A DNA stretch of 64,000 nt from Leekyejoonella antrihumi. Lineage in GTDB: Bacteria; Actinomycetota; Actinomycetes; Actinomycetales; Dermatophilaceae. The number at the start of each line of letters is the position of its first letter. Position 1 is the first letter of the stretch. Below are positions 53,173 to 62,945 of this stretch, one piece after another. Below the pieces are notes generated by a model. The model made no database searches and was not told where the DNA came from. It worked only from the letters and a program-made list of their open reading frames with translations. Both the position numbers and the translations under genes were made by a program. The stretch spans positions 100,857-164,856 of the forward strand of contig NZ_VCQV01000008.1 of the NCBI RefSeq assembly GCF_007845645.1, read 5' to 3'.

Positions 53173-54597
53173 ATGTTCAACACCGCTGACGAGGTTCTGA
53201 AGTTCATCAAGGACGAACAAGTGGAGTTCGTCGATGTCCGCTTCTGCGACCTTCCAGGTGTGATGCAGCACTTCAATGTGCTGGCGTCGTCGTTCGACCA
53301 GGACGCGTTCGATGAGGGCCAGATGTTCGACGGCTCCTCGATCCGCGGGTTCCAGGCGATCCACGAGTCCGACATGAAGCTGATCCCCGACCCGCAGTCC
53401 GCCTACATCGACCCGTTCCGCAAGCACAAGACGCTGATCATGAACTTCTCGATCGTGGATCCGTTCACGGGGGAGCCCTACAGCCGCGACCCGCGCAACA
53501 TCGCCGCGAAGGCGCAGACCTACCTGAAGTCCACCGGCATCGCGGACACCGCCTACTTCGGCGCCGAAGCGGAGTTCTACATCTTCGACGACGTCCGCTT
53601 CCAGACCTCGGCGCAGTCCAGCTTCTACCACATCGACTCGGTCGAAGCCGCCTGGAACACCGGCCGTGAGGAGGAAGGCGGGAACCTGGGCTACAAGACC
53701 CGGTTCAAGGGTGGTTACTTCCCGGTGCCGCCGAACGACCACTTTGCCGACCTGCGTGACGAGATGGCGCTGTTCATGCAGCAGGTGGGCCTGACCGTGG
53801 AGCGCGCGCACCACGAGGTGGGCACCGCCGGCCAGCAGGAGATCAACTACAAGTTCTCCGAGCTGCTGGCCTCCGGCGACGACCTGATGAAGTTCAAGTA
53901 CGTCATCAAGAACGCCGCGTTCGCGGCCGGCAAGAGCGCCACCTTCATGCCGAAGCCGCTCTTCGGTGACAACGGCTCGGGTATGCACACCCACCAGTCC
54001 CTGTGGAAGGACGGCGAGGCCCTCTTCTACGACGAGAAGGGCTACGGCGGCCTGTCCGACATCGCCCGCTGGTATGTCGGTGGGCTGCTGCAGCACGCAC
54101 CCTCGCTGCTGGCGTTCACCAACCCGACCGTGAACTCCTACCACCGCCTGGTTCCCGGGTATGAGGCGCCGGTCAACCTGGTCTACTCGGCCCGCAACCG
54201 ATCGGCGTGCATCCGCATCCCGATCGCAGGCACGTCGCCGAAGGCCAAGCGCATCGAGTTCCGGATCCCGGACCCGTCGGCCAACCCGTACCTGTGCTTC
54301 TCGGCGCAGCTGATGGCCGGTCTCGACGGCATCAAGAACCGCATCGAGCCGCCGGAGCCGGTGGACAAGGACCTCTACGAACTGCCGCCGGAGGAGCACG
54401 CCAACATCGCGCAGGTGCCGGACTCCCTGCCGGCAGTGCTGGATGCGCTGGAGGCCGATCACGACTACCTCACCGAGGGTGATGTCTTCACCGAGGACCT
54501 GATCGACACGTGGATCGAGTACAAGCGCATGAACGAGATCGACCCCATCCGCTTCCGTCCGCACCCGCACGAGTTCGAGATGTACTACGACCTGTAG
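53173..54597 (+). CDS. glnA: Glutamine synthetase, type I
   Basis: 474 aa. ATP-dependent formation of glutamine from glutamate and ammonium; dodecameric cytosolic enzyme and main entry of nitrogen. Motifs [52 protein letters not shown] and the adenylylation site Y402 in [10 protein letters not shown] are complete, so activity is probably also controlled by GlnE. Expression is likely under GlnR (box at 53058-53095). GGAGG precedes the ATG. Confidence 0.97.
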   Translation: MFNTADEVLKFIKDEQVEFVDVRFCDLPGVMQHFNVLASSFDQDAFDEGQMFDGSSIRGFQAIHESDMKLIPDPQSAYIDPFRKHKTLIMNFSIVDPFTGEPYSRDPRNIAAKAQTYLKSTGIADTAYFGAEAEFYIFDDVRFQTSAQSSFYHIDSVEAAWNTGREEEGGNLGYKTRFKGGYFPVPPNDHFADLRDEMALFMQQVGLTVERAHHEVGTAGQQEINYKFSELLASGDDLMKFKYVIKNAAFAAGKSATFMPKPLFGDNGSGMHTHQSLWKDGEALFYDEKGYGGLSDIARWYVGGLLQHAPSLLAFTNPTVNSYHRLVPGYEAPVNLVYSARNRSACIRIPIAGTSPKAKRIEFRIPDPSANPYLCFSAQLMAGLDGIKNRIEPPEPVDKDLYELPPEEHANIAQVPDSLPAVLDALEADHDYLTEGDVFTEDLIDTWIEYKRMNEIDPIRFRPHPHEFEMYYDL

Positions 54598-54699
54598 GCA
54601 TAACCGCAGGTCAGAGGCCTACGGTGCCGTGTTTGGCCGCAAATTGGCCGGGCGGATTCCAGCGAACGTCGCAACACCAGACCAGTTTTGGAGGTTGCG

Positions 54700-54978
54700 A
54701 TGGGCCAGGGTCGGCATAGGCGTCCAAGTAGGGCGATGGCAGAGAAGCAGGAGCAGTTCACTCGGTTGATCGCCCAGGGCGTCAGTAACGCGCAGGCCTG
54801 CCGGACGGTGGGGATCAACCGGCGGACGGGGACGCGCTGGCGGTTCGGGCGCACGGTCCGCAATGTGGCGGGCGAACCGGTGCACTATCCACCTGTGTGC
54901 ACCTCGAGCTTGTCCAAGCCACGCCACCCCAGGTTGATCATCCTCGACGGCGGGAACAGCGTCGCAGAGGAGCGCTGA
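54700..54978 (+). pseudogene. N-terminal remnant of an IS30-like transposase
   Basis: From the ATG at 54700 (with TTTTGGAGG upstream) the product MGQGRHRRPSRAMAEKQEQF, then TRLIAQGVSNAQACRTVGIN and RRTGTRWRFGRTVRNVAGEP, reads as the HTH head of IS30-family transposases. After HYPPV the family sequence is lost and the frame stops at 54978; the catalytic DDE domain is missing. It marks the left edge of the accessory island. Bases 54979-55080 hold nothing recognisable. Confidence 0.65.
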
Positions 54979-55080
54979 TCCCGCCGAATGCCGCAAGAGA
55001 CATGGCGATCTCGTCGTCCGGGCTTCCGCAGGTGGCAGGCACACGATTAAGCAAGAGACTTGTGACCTGCGTAAGTCCGG

Positions 55081-57420
55081 TCAGGCGAGGTGGGCCAGGG
55101 TGGACTGGAGTGCACCTATGAAGGTTGGTATGAGGTCTTCGGTGAACGCTAAGGGCGGTCGTATTTTCAATACGTTTCCGGCAGGTCCAGTCGTGCCGAC
55201 TAGGACGCCGCGGGCGCGAAGCCCGTTCTTGATTTGATTCGCTGTCTCGGGGTCGGGCAGTTTGTTTGCCCTGCCATGCACGATCTCAACTGCGTTCGCC
55301 AGTCCCATGCCGCGGATGTCGCCGATCCTGTCATCGCCTGTCATTGCGCCTTTCAAGGTTCGGCGAAGCTCGCTTCCTGCATGCTGGACTCGAGCAAGTA
55401 CGCGCTCGTCGTCCAGTACGTCGAGCACTGCGCCCGCAGCGGCCATCGAGACCTGGTTGCCAGCAAATGTCGAGAAAAATACCGTGTCATTGGAGAATGT
55501 CCGTGTGATCTCCCGTCGGGTAATCAGCGCGCCAACGGGCTGTCCGTTACCCATGGCCTTTCCCAAGGTCACCATGTCGGGCTCAATCCCGAACCGCTCG
55601 AAGGACCACATTGCATCGCCGGTGCGCCCGTGGCCTCCCTGTACCTCGTCCGCGATCCACAGGCCACCCGCCTCGTGTGTCAGTCGGAGTAGTTCTTGGA
55701 CGTAGGCCGGCTTGAGGTCATACACGCCGTCACTTTGCAGCACCCCGTCCAGGATGGTCATCGCCGGCGAAAGGCCGCGCCGGTCCAAGCGCTCCAGGGC
55801 GGCGGTGAACTCCGTGGCGTCGGTGTGCAGGCCGCGATACGTGTCGGTCGGTGCCCACCGCTCCACGTGCCCACGGTTCGACGCTTGCGGAAGGGTTTCG
55901 GGCGAGAACGGAGCCATCGCGTCGGTGATGCCGTGATAAGCGAAGGACGTGCACAGGCCAGCGGTATTGCCGGTGTGATGGGCTGCGAGACGCCAGGCAA
56001 GGTCGTTGGCCTCCGAACCGGAGTTCACGAACAAGACAGTGTCAAGGGATGAGGGGCAGGTAGCGAGCAACCGCTCCGCTAGGTCGATCGCTAGTGGGTG
56101 TAGGTAGCGCAAGTTTGTGTTGAGTGTTTGCCACTGCCGCGCAACGGCCGAGGTGACTCGTGGGTGACTGTGGCCAACGCAGGGGACGTTGTTGTACATG
56201 TCGAGGTAGCGTCGACCTGAGACGTCCGTCATCCACACTCCGTGCGCGCTTGCGATCTCAAGTGGCTTGACGTAGCTCAGTGGTTCCATGGCTGGACCGA
56301 ACGCTGCGTCGCGTCGGTCGCCGAGCTCGCCGTTTGCGTGTAATGCCACGGGTGCGCCAAGCATCTCGCCGGCTCGGTCCCACCCTGTCGTGCGGATCTG
56401 ATCGATCATGGCAAGTGCGGTGTCGTTGTACCGCTCAGCAAACGTGGCCTCTTCTAGCCCGTGGGAAGCGCGCCAAGACCCGATTGCGACAGTGATCGCC
56501 GACCGAGTCGCCCACAGCTCCGCGAGTATCGAGAGCTCATGAGCCTCCAAGGGGGTGACTTGCTGGTAGCCGTCCAGGACGAGGCGCGCGACCCGGAACA
56601 TCTCCATGCCACTTCGCCCTGTGCAGAGGGAGTCGAGCACAGAAGCTAGGTCGGCCATCAGCGCGGTATGGCTCATGTCGCCGAAGTCAACGATGGCGGT
56701 AACCAACCCGCGATCGTCCATCAGGACGTTGTCGATCGTGAAGTCGCCGTGCACCACTTGCGCACGAAGCGATGACCACCGGGGGGCAACCGCAGAGTCG
56801 AATCGATCAAGTACCGCGGTGACGACGGCTCGCGTTGTTGCGTCTCCGATATCCGCCACCATCGACCGGCAACTCGCGGCGTGCTGCACATCCCACTGCA
56901 AGGTACGTATTGCTCGAGGGTGGATGAAACCACGCAGCGCTCGCCCCAACCGGGCCGCAGTCTGGCCGAATGCAATCAGCGCACGATCGTCGAGATTTCG
57001 CGGATCCGATCGTGCAGTGCCAGGCAGTACGTCGTACATCCGCACCCACTGCCTTGTGCCGTCGTGGTCCCACTGAACGCGGTGCTCGTACACCCCGCTC
57101 CCACGCTCGACGGCCGACCTTGGCTGGGCTATCCGAAGTTCTGGATCCGCCTGAGCGGCATGGCGGGCACCTTCCGCTTCCATGTCCAGACTCGTCGGGT
57201 CCTCAGCTGGATTCGAAACCTTCATCACGGCTACGCCTGTGCCCGACGCGTCACGGAGAAGGAGAGTCTGGTCCCGCTCACTACCCAGATCACACGCATC
57301 CGCGGCAACGATCCCAAAGGTGCGCTCCGCGACGTCACAGGCCTGCGCGGTCGGCATCCGCACTGGCGGCACGAGCAGCACCGCTTCCACGGGGGATCCA
57401 TCTTTTCGCTTATCACTCAT
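55081..57420 (-). CDS. Kinase-aminotransferase fusion (APH phosphotransferase + class-III PLP enzyme)
   Basis: 779 aa. The N-terminal half (about 30-340) is a phosphotransferase of the APH/choline-kinase fold with HGDFTIDN at 224-231 and DFGD at 245-248. The C-terminal half (about 375-779) is a class-III PLP enzyme with NSGSEAN (466-472), DEVQGGHGRTG (591-601) and the Schiff-base Lys K621 in TLGKAMGNG. This pairs the two activities known as separate proteins in animals (hydroxylysine kinase and 5-phosphohydroxylysine phospho-lyase, or ethanolamine-phosphate phospho-lyase): phosphorylate an amino alcohol, then eliminate phosphate and ammonia to an aldehyde. Larger fusions of this kind carry an M23 domain between the halves; here it is absent. 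Substrate unknown. Confidence 0.8.
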   Translation of the reverse strand: MSDKRKDGSPVEAVLLVPPVRMPTAQACDVAERTFGIVAADACDLGSERDQTLLLRDASGTGVAVMKVSNPAEDPTSLDMEAEGARHAAQADPELRIAQPRSAVERGSGVYEHRVQWDHDGTRQWVRMYDVLPGTARSDPRNLDDRALIAFGQTAARLGRALRGFIHPRAIRTLQWDVQHAASCRSMVADIGDATTRAVVTAVLDRFDSAVAPRWSSLRAQVVHGDFTIDNVLMDDRGLVTAIVDFGDMSHTALMADLASVLDSLCTGRSGMEMFRVARLVLDGYQQVTPLEAHELSILAELWATRSAITVAIGSWRASHGLEEATFAERYNDTALAMIDQIRTTGWDRAGEMLGAPVALHANGELGDRRDAAFGPAMEPLSYVKPLEIASAHGVWMTDVSGRRYLDMYNNVPCVGHSHPRVTSAVARQWQTLNTNLRYLHPLAIDLAERLLATCPSSLDTVLFVNSGSEANDLAWRLAAHHTGNTAGLCTSFAYHGITDAMAPFSPETLPQASNRGHVERWAPTDTYRGLHTDATEFTAALERLDRRGLSPAMTILDGVLQSDGVYDLKPAYVQELLRLTHEAGGLWIADEVQGGHGRTGDAMWSFERFGIEPDMVTLGKAMGNGQPVGALITRREITRTFSNDTVFFSTFAGNQVSMAAAGAVLDVLDDERVLARVQHAGSELRRTLKGAMTGDDRIGDIRGMGLANAVEIVHGRANKLPDPETANQIKNGLRARGVLVGTTGPAGNVLKIRPPLAFTEDLIPTFIGALQSTLAHLA

Positions 57421-57784
57421 GTCGTCACCATTACCATCATGAATACCCGTCTTGGATCGATTCCGGTGGACAGAGATTCACCCCTCCACCCAGCCGATAG
57501 TGCGTAAGCACCTTGCCGTTCAAGTCTGACTTATGTGTCGAGACCTTGCGCCCGGCCCAATCGTCGGAGCCAATTTGAATCGGGAGGACTGAGTGGACAA
57601 CGTCGCGCCCGATCGTGCCGTGTCATCTTGGTTGATTCCTTACGTCGCACAGGAGCAGGACCGATCCCAGTTGGCGGGGGTCCCGCGAGGTCTCCAACGC
57701 TGCCACCGCGGCGAGGATCCGGTGAACCCACATCACGCACGACCTCATCCGGCACCGAGCCACTCGGCCCAGTGGAGAACGCGA
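57421..57784. other. 364-bp intergenic region without a convincing gene
   Basis: It separates the TSUP transporter stop from the fusion gene start. Short frames exist on both strands but none resembles a known family or has family-like composition. The 80 bp before 57420 include TATTCA at a plausible -10 distance, so the fusion gene may have its own promoter. The rest may be decayed sequence. Confidence 0.6.
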
Positions 57785-58537
57785 TCAAGCAAGCAGTTTG
57801 ACGACGGCTACCAGGCCGACGATCACGATGATTCCGCGCAGTACTGACGGGGATAGTCGGCGGCCGATTCGAGCGCCGAGTAGCCCTCCGATGATGGATC
57901 CGAGAGCGATGGTGCCGGCGACTGGCCAGTCGATGTGAGCGGTGGCTATGAAGACGATGGTCGCGACTAGTTTGGACACTCCGGAGAGCAGGTTTTTCAT
58001 GGCGTTGTGGTGCTGTACGGATCCGCTCATCAGTAATCCGAACGTGCCCATCATCAGGACGCCTTGCGCGGCTCCGAAGTAGCCGCCGTATACGCCGATC
58101 AGTAGGGTGGCGGTCCACAGTGCTGGTGTCACTGCCTTGCTGGGTGTGTGGCCGCGATGGGCGAGCCAGGTGTTCAGTTGTTTGCCGAACAGGACCAGCA
58201 GCAGCGAGATGGTGATCAGTACTGGTGCAATGGTTTGGAATGCCGAGGTGGGCAGGACCAGCAGCAGCGTCGCACCGCCCACGGCTCCGAGGATCGACCC
58301 GCTGGCGAGCCGGATCGTTCGGCCACGCCAGCCGCGGAGTTCCTCCCGGTACCCCCAAGCCCCGGCGAGCGAGCCCGGGAACAGGCCGACGGCGTTGGAG
58401 ACATTGGCTGTCACCGGTGGTATGCCGAGGGCGACCAGGGTGGGAAAGGTGATCAGGGTCCCCGAGCCGACGACGGTGTTGATTCCCCCTGCCGCGATCC
58501 CGGCAAAAAAGACCAGCACCCATTGCCAGAGGCTCAC
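57785..58537 (-). CDS. TSUP (TauE/SafE) family transporter
   Basis: 250 aa with about eight membrane helices and two half-repeats: GINTVVGSGTLITFPTLVALGIPPVTANVSNAVGLFPGSL near the N-terminus and SGSVQHHNAMKNLLSGVSKL later. The family exports or imports small organic anions such as sulfite, sulfoacetate, sulfolactate or other acids. Here it is downstream of an amino-acid ABC importer in the same direction, so it may export an acid end-product of the island's pathway. Confidence 0.85.
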   Translation of the reverse strand: MSLWQWVLVFFAGIAAGGINTVVGSGTLITFPTLVALGIPPVTANVSNAVGLFPGSLAGAWGYREELRGWRGRTIRLASGSILGAVGGATLLLVLPTSAFQTIAPVLITISLLLVLFGKQLNTWLAHRGHTPSKAVTPALWTATLLIGVYGGYFGAAQGVLMMGTFGLLMSGSVQHHNAMKNLLSGVSKLVATIVFIATAHIDWPVAGTIALGSIIGGLLGARIGRRLSPSVLRGIIVIVGLVAVVKLLA

Positions 58538-58612
58538 CGAGGTGCCGTCGTAGTGGCTTGATCCATACTGGCGACACGCTGCGAGCTGGTGGGCAGGGTT
58601 TCGGCGCGCATC

Positions 58613-59425
58613 TTATGCACCGTCGGTGAGGAGGCGGAGGAACGAACGGGTTCGGTCGTGCTGTGGCGCGGTGATCAGCCGCTCGGGTGGGCCTTGTTCG
58701 ACGATGTGGCCGCTGTCGAACATGACGAGCCGATCGGCGACGGATCGGGCGAAGCTCATCTCGTGGCTGACGACGATCATGGTCATGCCCTCCGTGGCTA
58801 GCTCCTTCATGACGGCGAGGACCTCGCCGACCATTTCTGGGTCGAGTGCACTGGTTGGTTCGTCGAAGAGCATCAGCTCGGGTCGCATCGCGAGGGCCCT
58901 GGCGATGGCTACCCGCTGTTTCTCCCCACCGGAGAGCGTGGAGGGGCGTGCGTCTGCCTTGTCCGCGAGTCCGACGCGCTTGAGCAGGTCGCGCGCTCGT
59001 TCTTGCGCCTCGTTCTTTGGTAGCCCGAGGACCTTGATGGGTGCTGCGGTGATGTTGTCTAACGCGCTGAGGTGGGCGAAGAGGTTGAAGTGCTGGAAGA
59101 CGAACCCGATGTTGCGTCGTGCCACGGCAATTTTGGAGGGTGATTCCTCGACGGGTTGGTCGGTTTCTTCGCGGTATCCGACGCGCCTGCCGTTCACGAG
59201 GACTTCACCGCTGTCGATCGACTCGAGATGGTTCAGGCAACGCAGGAAGGTCGTCTTGCCGGATCCGGAACGGCCGATCATCACGACGACTTCTTGGCGG
59301 TGAACGTCCAAGGATACGCCATCGAGAACGGTCAGGGCACCGAAGCGCTTGACAACATTTCGGGCCGACAGGACTGTTCCAGGGTCGTGCGTGATATCCG
59401 CCTCTCGGTTTGTGTGGTGCGCCAT
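58613..59425 (-). CDS. Amino-acid ABC transporter ATP-binding protein (island importer)
   Basis: 270 aa from the ATG at 59425, overlapping the permease stop (TGATG). Walker [26 protein letters not shown], signature [15 protein letters not shown], Walker [15 protein letters not shown] and switch His in [14 protein letters not shown]: polar amino-acid importer subfamily. A 40-residue N-terminal lead ([16 protein letters not shown]) is unusual but short. Confidence 0.95.
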   Translation of the reverse strand: MAHHTNREADITHDPGTVLSARNVVKRFGALTVLDGVSLDVHRQEVVVMIGRSGSGKTTFLRCLNHLESIDSGEVLVNGRRVGYREETDQPVEESPSKIAVARRNIGFVFQHFNLFAHLSALDNITAAPIKVLGLPKNEAQERARDLLKRVGLADKADARPSTLSGGEKQRVAIARALAMRPELMLFDEPTSALDPEMVGEVLAVMKELATEGMTMIVVSHEMSFARSVADRLVMFDSGHIVEQGPPERLITAPQHDRTRSFLRLLTDGA

Positions 59426-60228
59426 CAATGTTCCACCCTCACCGTCGAACGAGAACCTATGCCAGTCAGTCTGGTCAGTGCGGACTGTCGTGGCACTCGC
59501 ATGGACGGATCACCGAGCTTGCGCTCGATGCCCCGCTGGACAAATCCCCAGACGGTTGTGAGGAAAAGGTAGTAGCAGCCCGCCACGGCGAATATCTCGA
59601 ACGTTTTGAAGGTGGTCGAGTTGATGTCCTGTGCGGTCAGGAACATTTCTTGGAGCCCGATCACGGACAGGAGCGTGGTGTTCTTCATCATCAGGTTGAA
59701 CTCGTTGCCCAGTGGCGGGATCACGATGCGTACCGCTTGGGGTATGTGAATGATCCGCATCGTCAATGACGGTGTCATGCCAAGCGCGGCGGCGGCCTCG
59801 ATCTGCCCGTGGTCGACGGCGTCGAGCGATGCCCGGATGATCTCCGACATGTAGGCGCCCTCATGTACGGCGAGCGTGAGGATCGCGGCCTGAACCACTC
59901 CCAGGACGGTGACGTCGCCGACGGTGATGTCGGAGAACTTGTATATTCCGGTGGCTGCCAGCCCGTTGTAGACCAGTACGAGCTGAACCAGTAGCGGAGT
60001 GCCGCGCACGACCCAGACGTAAAAACTTCCCACCGCGCGCAGCGGAGCGAGTCGGGAGCGCCGAACAATCGTGATCAGGAACCCGAGCACAACGCCGAGT
60101 GCCTGGGAGATGACGGAGATGTAGATCGTGCGCCACAGACCGGTAAGCCACGCGCTCGACGGCTCAAGGATGTGACCCCAAAAGAATGACCAGTCGAACG
60201 TCACCCCGGTGCCGGCGTCGAGGATCAT
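59425..60228 (-). CDS. Amino-acid ABC transporter permease (island importer)
   Basis: 267 aa from the ATG at 60228 (MILDAG); a TTG one codon upstream is possible. Five or six helices of the HisM/GlnP type with the EAA loop [42 protein letters not shown]. Single permease gene, so probably a homodimer. Lies between the ATPase and the binding protein in one operon. Confidence 0.95.
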   Translation of the reverse strand: MILDAGTGVTFDWSFFWGHILEPSSAWLTGLWRTIYISVISQALGVVLGFLITIVRRSRLAPLRAVGSFYVWVVRGTPLLVQLVLVYNGLAATGIYKFSDITVGDVTVLGVVQAAILTLAVHEGAYMSEIIRASLDAVDHGQIEAAAALGMTPSLTMRIIHIPQAVRIVIPPLGNEFNLMMKNTTLLSVIGLQEMFLTAQDINSTTFKTFEIFAVAGCYYLFLTTVWGFVQRGIERKLGDPSMRVPRQSALTRLTGIGSRSTVRVEH

Positions 60229-60245
60229 CAAGGTGTGTTATCCCC

Positions 60246-61151
60246 TCAGCTGAGCGGGAGGATGTCGGAGGTCAGCCCCCACTTGGTCATGACTTTTTGG
60301 TATTGCCCGTCCCTGTGGATGGCCGAAAGTGCCTTGGTCAGGGCGTCGTGCAAGGCGGTGTTGTTCTTCGTCGTGGCGGCACCCACCTTGATCCGGTTGA
60401 ACGGCTTGCCTGCCATGACGAACTGGCCAGCGTTCTGTTTGATGTCGTACGCGGCGGTCTCGACGGTGGTGCCGTACGCGTCGACCAGGCCAATCTTGAG
60501 CTGCTGAAGAGCGGCCGGGTCCGTGCTGAACTGGCGAATGTCAATCGCTGCCTTTCCAGCCTTCTGGCAGGCCGCTGACTGCGTCGTCAAGAAGCCGACG
60601 ACCGTTGTGCCGGTCTCTGCCGCGGCCTTCTTCCTGCACAGGTCGGACGGTTTCGTCAGTGTCAGGCCACCCGTCTTCTTCACAATGAACGTGCTGCCGG
60701 AGTACATGTAGGGGACGAAGTCAACGACCTTCTCCCGGGCGGGCTTGATGTAGAGCTGGCTCATGATCACGTCACAACGCTTAGCCTGCAGGGCCGGGAT
60801 GATCCCGTTGAAGGCCGTGTTCGCCCACACCGCGGTCAGGCCCATCTTGGCAGCCATCGCATCGCCGAGGTCCACGTCGGACCCGGTCGGCACGTTCGAT
60901 GAGGTGTAGAACTCCAGGGGCGGAGAGGAGATGTCCGAACAGACCGTCAACTTCCCTGGCGTGATCAAGGCACTTGAGGGAACAGAGATCGCAGAGGACG
61001 AGGAACCGTCCGGTGCGCTGGAGGCTGATGGGGTATCACTGCCGGTGCTCCCACTGCTGCTGGAACCACCACAGCCGGCGAGCGACCCCGCAAGGGTAGT
61101 CGCTGCCGCTGCTGCGACCAGGATCTGACGGTGTCGAAGATGACGAAGCAT
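60246..61151 (-). CDS. Amino-acid ABC transporter substrate-binding lipoprotein (island importer)
   Basis: 301 aa. Lipobox LAGC at C27 followed by a Gly/Ser-rich tether. SBP_bac_3 fold with LEFYTSSNVPTGSDVDLGDAMAAKMGL, CDVIMSQLYIKPAREKVVDFVPYMYSG and LTKALSAIHRDGQYQKVMTKWGL. Ligand is a polar amino acid or derivative. First gene of the minus-strand operon, facing the gamma-glutamyltransferase-like gene across a 179-bp divergent promoter region. Confidence 0.95.
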   Translation of the reverse strand: MLRHLRHRQILVAAAAATTLAGSLAGCGGSSSSGSTGSDTPSASSAPDGSSSSAISVPSSALITPGKLTVCSDISSPPLEFYTSSNVPTGSDVDLGDAMAAKMGLTAVWANTAFNGIIPALQAKRCDVIMSQLYIKPAREKVVDFVPYMYSGSTFIVKKTGGLTLTKPSDLCRKKAAAETGTTVVGFLTTQSAACQKAGKAAIDIRQFSTDPAALQQLKIGLVDAYGTTVETAAYDIKQNAGQFVMAGKPFNRIKVGAATTKNNTALHDALTKALSAIHRDGQYQKVMTKWGLTSDILPLS

Positions 61152-61167
61152 ACGCGCTCCTCAAGTA

Positions 61168-61179
61168 AGCCCATGGGCT
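61168..61179. promoter_or_regulatory. 12-bp perfect palindrome AGCCCATGGGCT
   Basis: Lies 17 bp upstream of the binding-protein start in the divergent control region. It may be an operator for the island TetR regulator. Confidence 0.45.
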
Positions 61180-61210
61180 AGAAGGCAGGACGATTGTCAC
61201 GCCTACGCGA

Positions 61211-61243
61211 TAGCCGATTATCTAGCCGATGGCATTGACTATA
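61211..61243. promoter_or_regulatory. Divergent promoter region with TAGCCGAT direct repeats
   Basis: TAGCCGAT occurs at 61211-61218 and 61223-61230, 12 bp apart. Beside it are TTGACT (61235-61240, plus strand -35) and TATAGT (61238-61243 read on the minus strand, -10). It probably drives both the importer operon and the gamma-glutamyltransferase-TetR pair, with the repeats as regulator sites. Confidence 0.5.
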
Positions 61244-61330
61244 GGGTTTAGTGTGTATCTATGCCTGAGCAGTGTCAAGGGTTTTGGCTCAGCCAGGAGC
61301 CGGGCAAGCAGATGAGGAAGCGGGTCAAAG

Positions 61331-62938
61331 ATGAGTGTGCATACCATCGCGCAGACTGGTACCGGGTGGGCGGTCAGCACGCCACACTCGGCAGCAACTG
61401 ATGCTGCGGCCAGCACGTTCGCCAGTGCCGGCAACGCGGTTGATGCGGCGCTAGCAGCGGCCGCGATGCTCGCAGTGGTGTATCCCAACCAGTGCTCGGT
61501 CGGCGGGGACCTCATTGCCCTGGTCGGCACAGCGGATGGCGAGGTTCATACGGTCAATGCCAGCGGGCGCGCTCCGCGTGGAGTCGACGTGGACGAGGTG
61601 GCGGCAAGCCACCGCTTCATGCCCTTGACGGGCGCGCTTCCGGTGACCGTTCCCGGCGTGGTCAGTGGATGGGAAGTGCTCAGCCGGCGCTGGGGAACCA
61701 AGCCACTGTCAGACGCACTCGCCGTAGCGGAGGCGGCAGCGCGTGACGGCGTCGAGGTGTCAGCGGGTCTGGCCCGTGGTATCGGCCGGGAACCCGACAA
61801 GATTACGGCGGACCCAGGCCTACGCAACATGTTCCAAAGGGGTGGAGAGTTCCTCCGCGAGGGTGCCACACTTCGTCAACCCCAGTTGGCCAACTCCCTG
61901 GCCATGCTGAAGGTCGACGGGGCAGCGGCGATGTACCACGGCGAACTGGGGGAACACATCGTGGCCGAGCTACGCGCACGTGGCTCGGCAATGTCCATGG
62001 ACGACTTCAGCCGCCACCACGTCGACTTCGATCACGGAATCGGCGTGAGGTTCGCTGATCGTGAATACGTATCCACCGGCGGTAACTCCCAGGGCGTGTT
62101 CTTCTTAGCCGCAGTGCGCGCTCTGGAACTGCTCCGTGCGGATGGCGACGACCTCGATCCCTTAGGCGAGTCCGCCGGGCGGGTTGCTGCCGTCCTGAGT
62201 CGCGCCGCCATGGACCGCGATCAGTTCCTCGGCGATGCTGACGTGGCAGAGTGGGTACTCTCCGATGACCATGTACGATCCATGACGAAGCCTCAAGAAC
62301 CCCCGCGCATAACCGGCTTCCCCGCCGCACACGGGGACACGGTCGGAGTCACCACTGCAGACTCTGACGGACTGTGGGTGTCCTTGCTCCAGAGCGTCTT
62401 CCACGGCTTCGGGTCGGGAATCCTCGAGCCTCGGTCCGGGATCGTGCTGCACAACCGAGGGGCATCGTTCACGCTACGAGACGGATCGTCGAGCCGGCTT
62501 GCGGGTGGCAAGCGACCACCACACACGCTGATGCCGGTTCTCGTTCGGCAGGATGGGCTGATCGTTGGCAGTCAGGCAGCGATGGGCGGTCGCGCCCAAC
62601 CACAGATTCAGGCGCACCTTGTGCTGGCTCTCGCGGCCGGGGCCAGCGCGGAAGCAGCGGTGTCCCAACCGCGCTGGGTACTAGATGCGGCGGAGTGGGA
62701 TGCCCCGATCGAGAAAACATCCACCGTGCTAGTGGAGCAAGGCGTCCCCGACCGGGCAGCTCACTCGGTCGCCGCGGCCGGCTTCACGGTTCAACGCCTC
62801 GGGCAGCAGGATGACGAAGTCGGGCATGCGCACGTGATCCAAGCTAGCCGCGACGGGTCCGGTGACGTGGTCTTCGAGGCGGCGACCGATCCGCGCGCCG
62901 ATGGATCCGCGCTGGTAGGAAGGCCCGTGTTAACGTGA
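61331..62938 (+). CDS. Gamma-glutamyltransferase-like Ntn hydrolase
   Basis: 535 aa. GGT fold: N-terminal ASTFASAGNAVDAALAAAAML-like segment, VVYPNQCSVGGDLIALV, and the self-cleavage and catalytic Thr T337 in HGDTVGVTTADSDGLW, which aligns with T391 of E. coli GGT. The C-terminal subunit region contains GSSSRLAGGKRPPHTLMPVLV. No signal peptide is visible, so unlike classic GGT it should act in the cytosol. It may release glutamate from a gamma-glutamylated import substrate, or cleave another amide (YwrD and cephalosporin acylase relatives). Divergent from the importer. Confidence 0.85.
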   Translation: MSVHTIAQTGTGWAVSTPHSAATDAAASTFASAGNAVDAALAAAAMLAVVYPNQCSVGGDLIALVGTADGEVHTVNASGRAPRGVDVDEVAASHRFMPLTGALPVTVPGVVSGWEVLSRRWGTKPLSDALAVAEAAARDGVEVSAGLARGIGREPDKITADPGLRNMFQRGGEFLREGATLRQPQLANSLAMLKVDGAAAMYHGELGEHIVAELRARGSAMSMDDFSRHHVDFDHGIGVRFADREYVSTGGNSQGVFFLAAVRALELLRADGDDLDPLGESAGRVAAVLSRAAMDRDQFLGDADVAEWVLSDDHVRSMTKPQEPPRITGFPAAHGDTVGVTTADSDGLWVSLLQSVFHGFGSGILEPRSGIVLHNRGASFTLRDGSSSRLAGGKRPPHTLMPVLVRQDGLIVGSQAAMGGRAQPQIQAHLVLALAAGASAEAAVSQPRWVLDAAEWDAPIEKTSTVLVEQGVPDRAAHSVAAAGFTVQRLGQQDDEVGHAHVIQASRDGSGDVVFEAATDPRADGSALVGRPVLT

Positions 62939-62945
62939 GCCAACG

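Noticed and set aside
57531..58577. A 348-codon minus-strand frame overlapping the TSUP gene
   Set aside because: Its product is Arg/Pro/His-rich with no family likeness, while the TSUP frame has clear membrane repeats.
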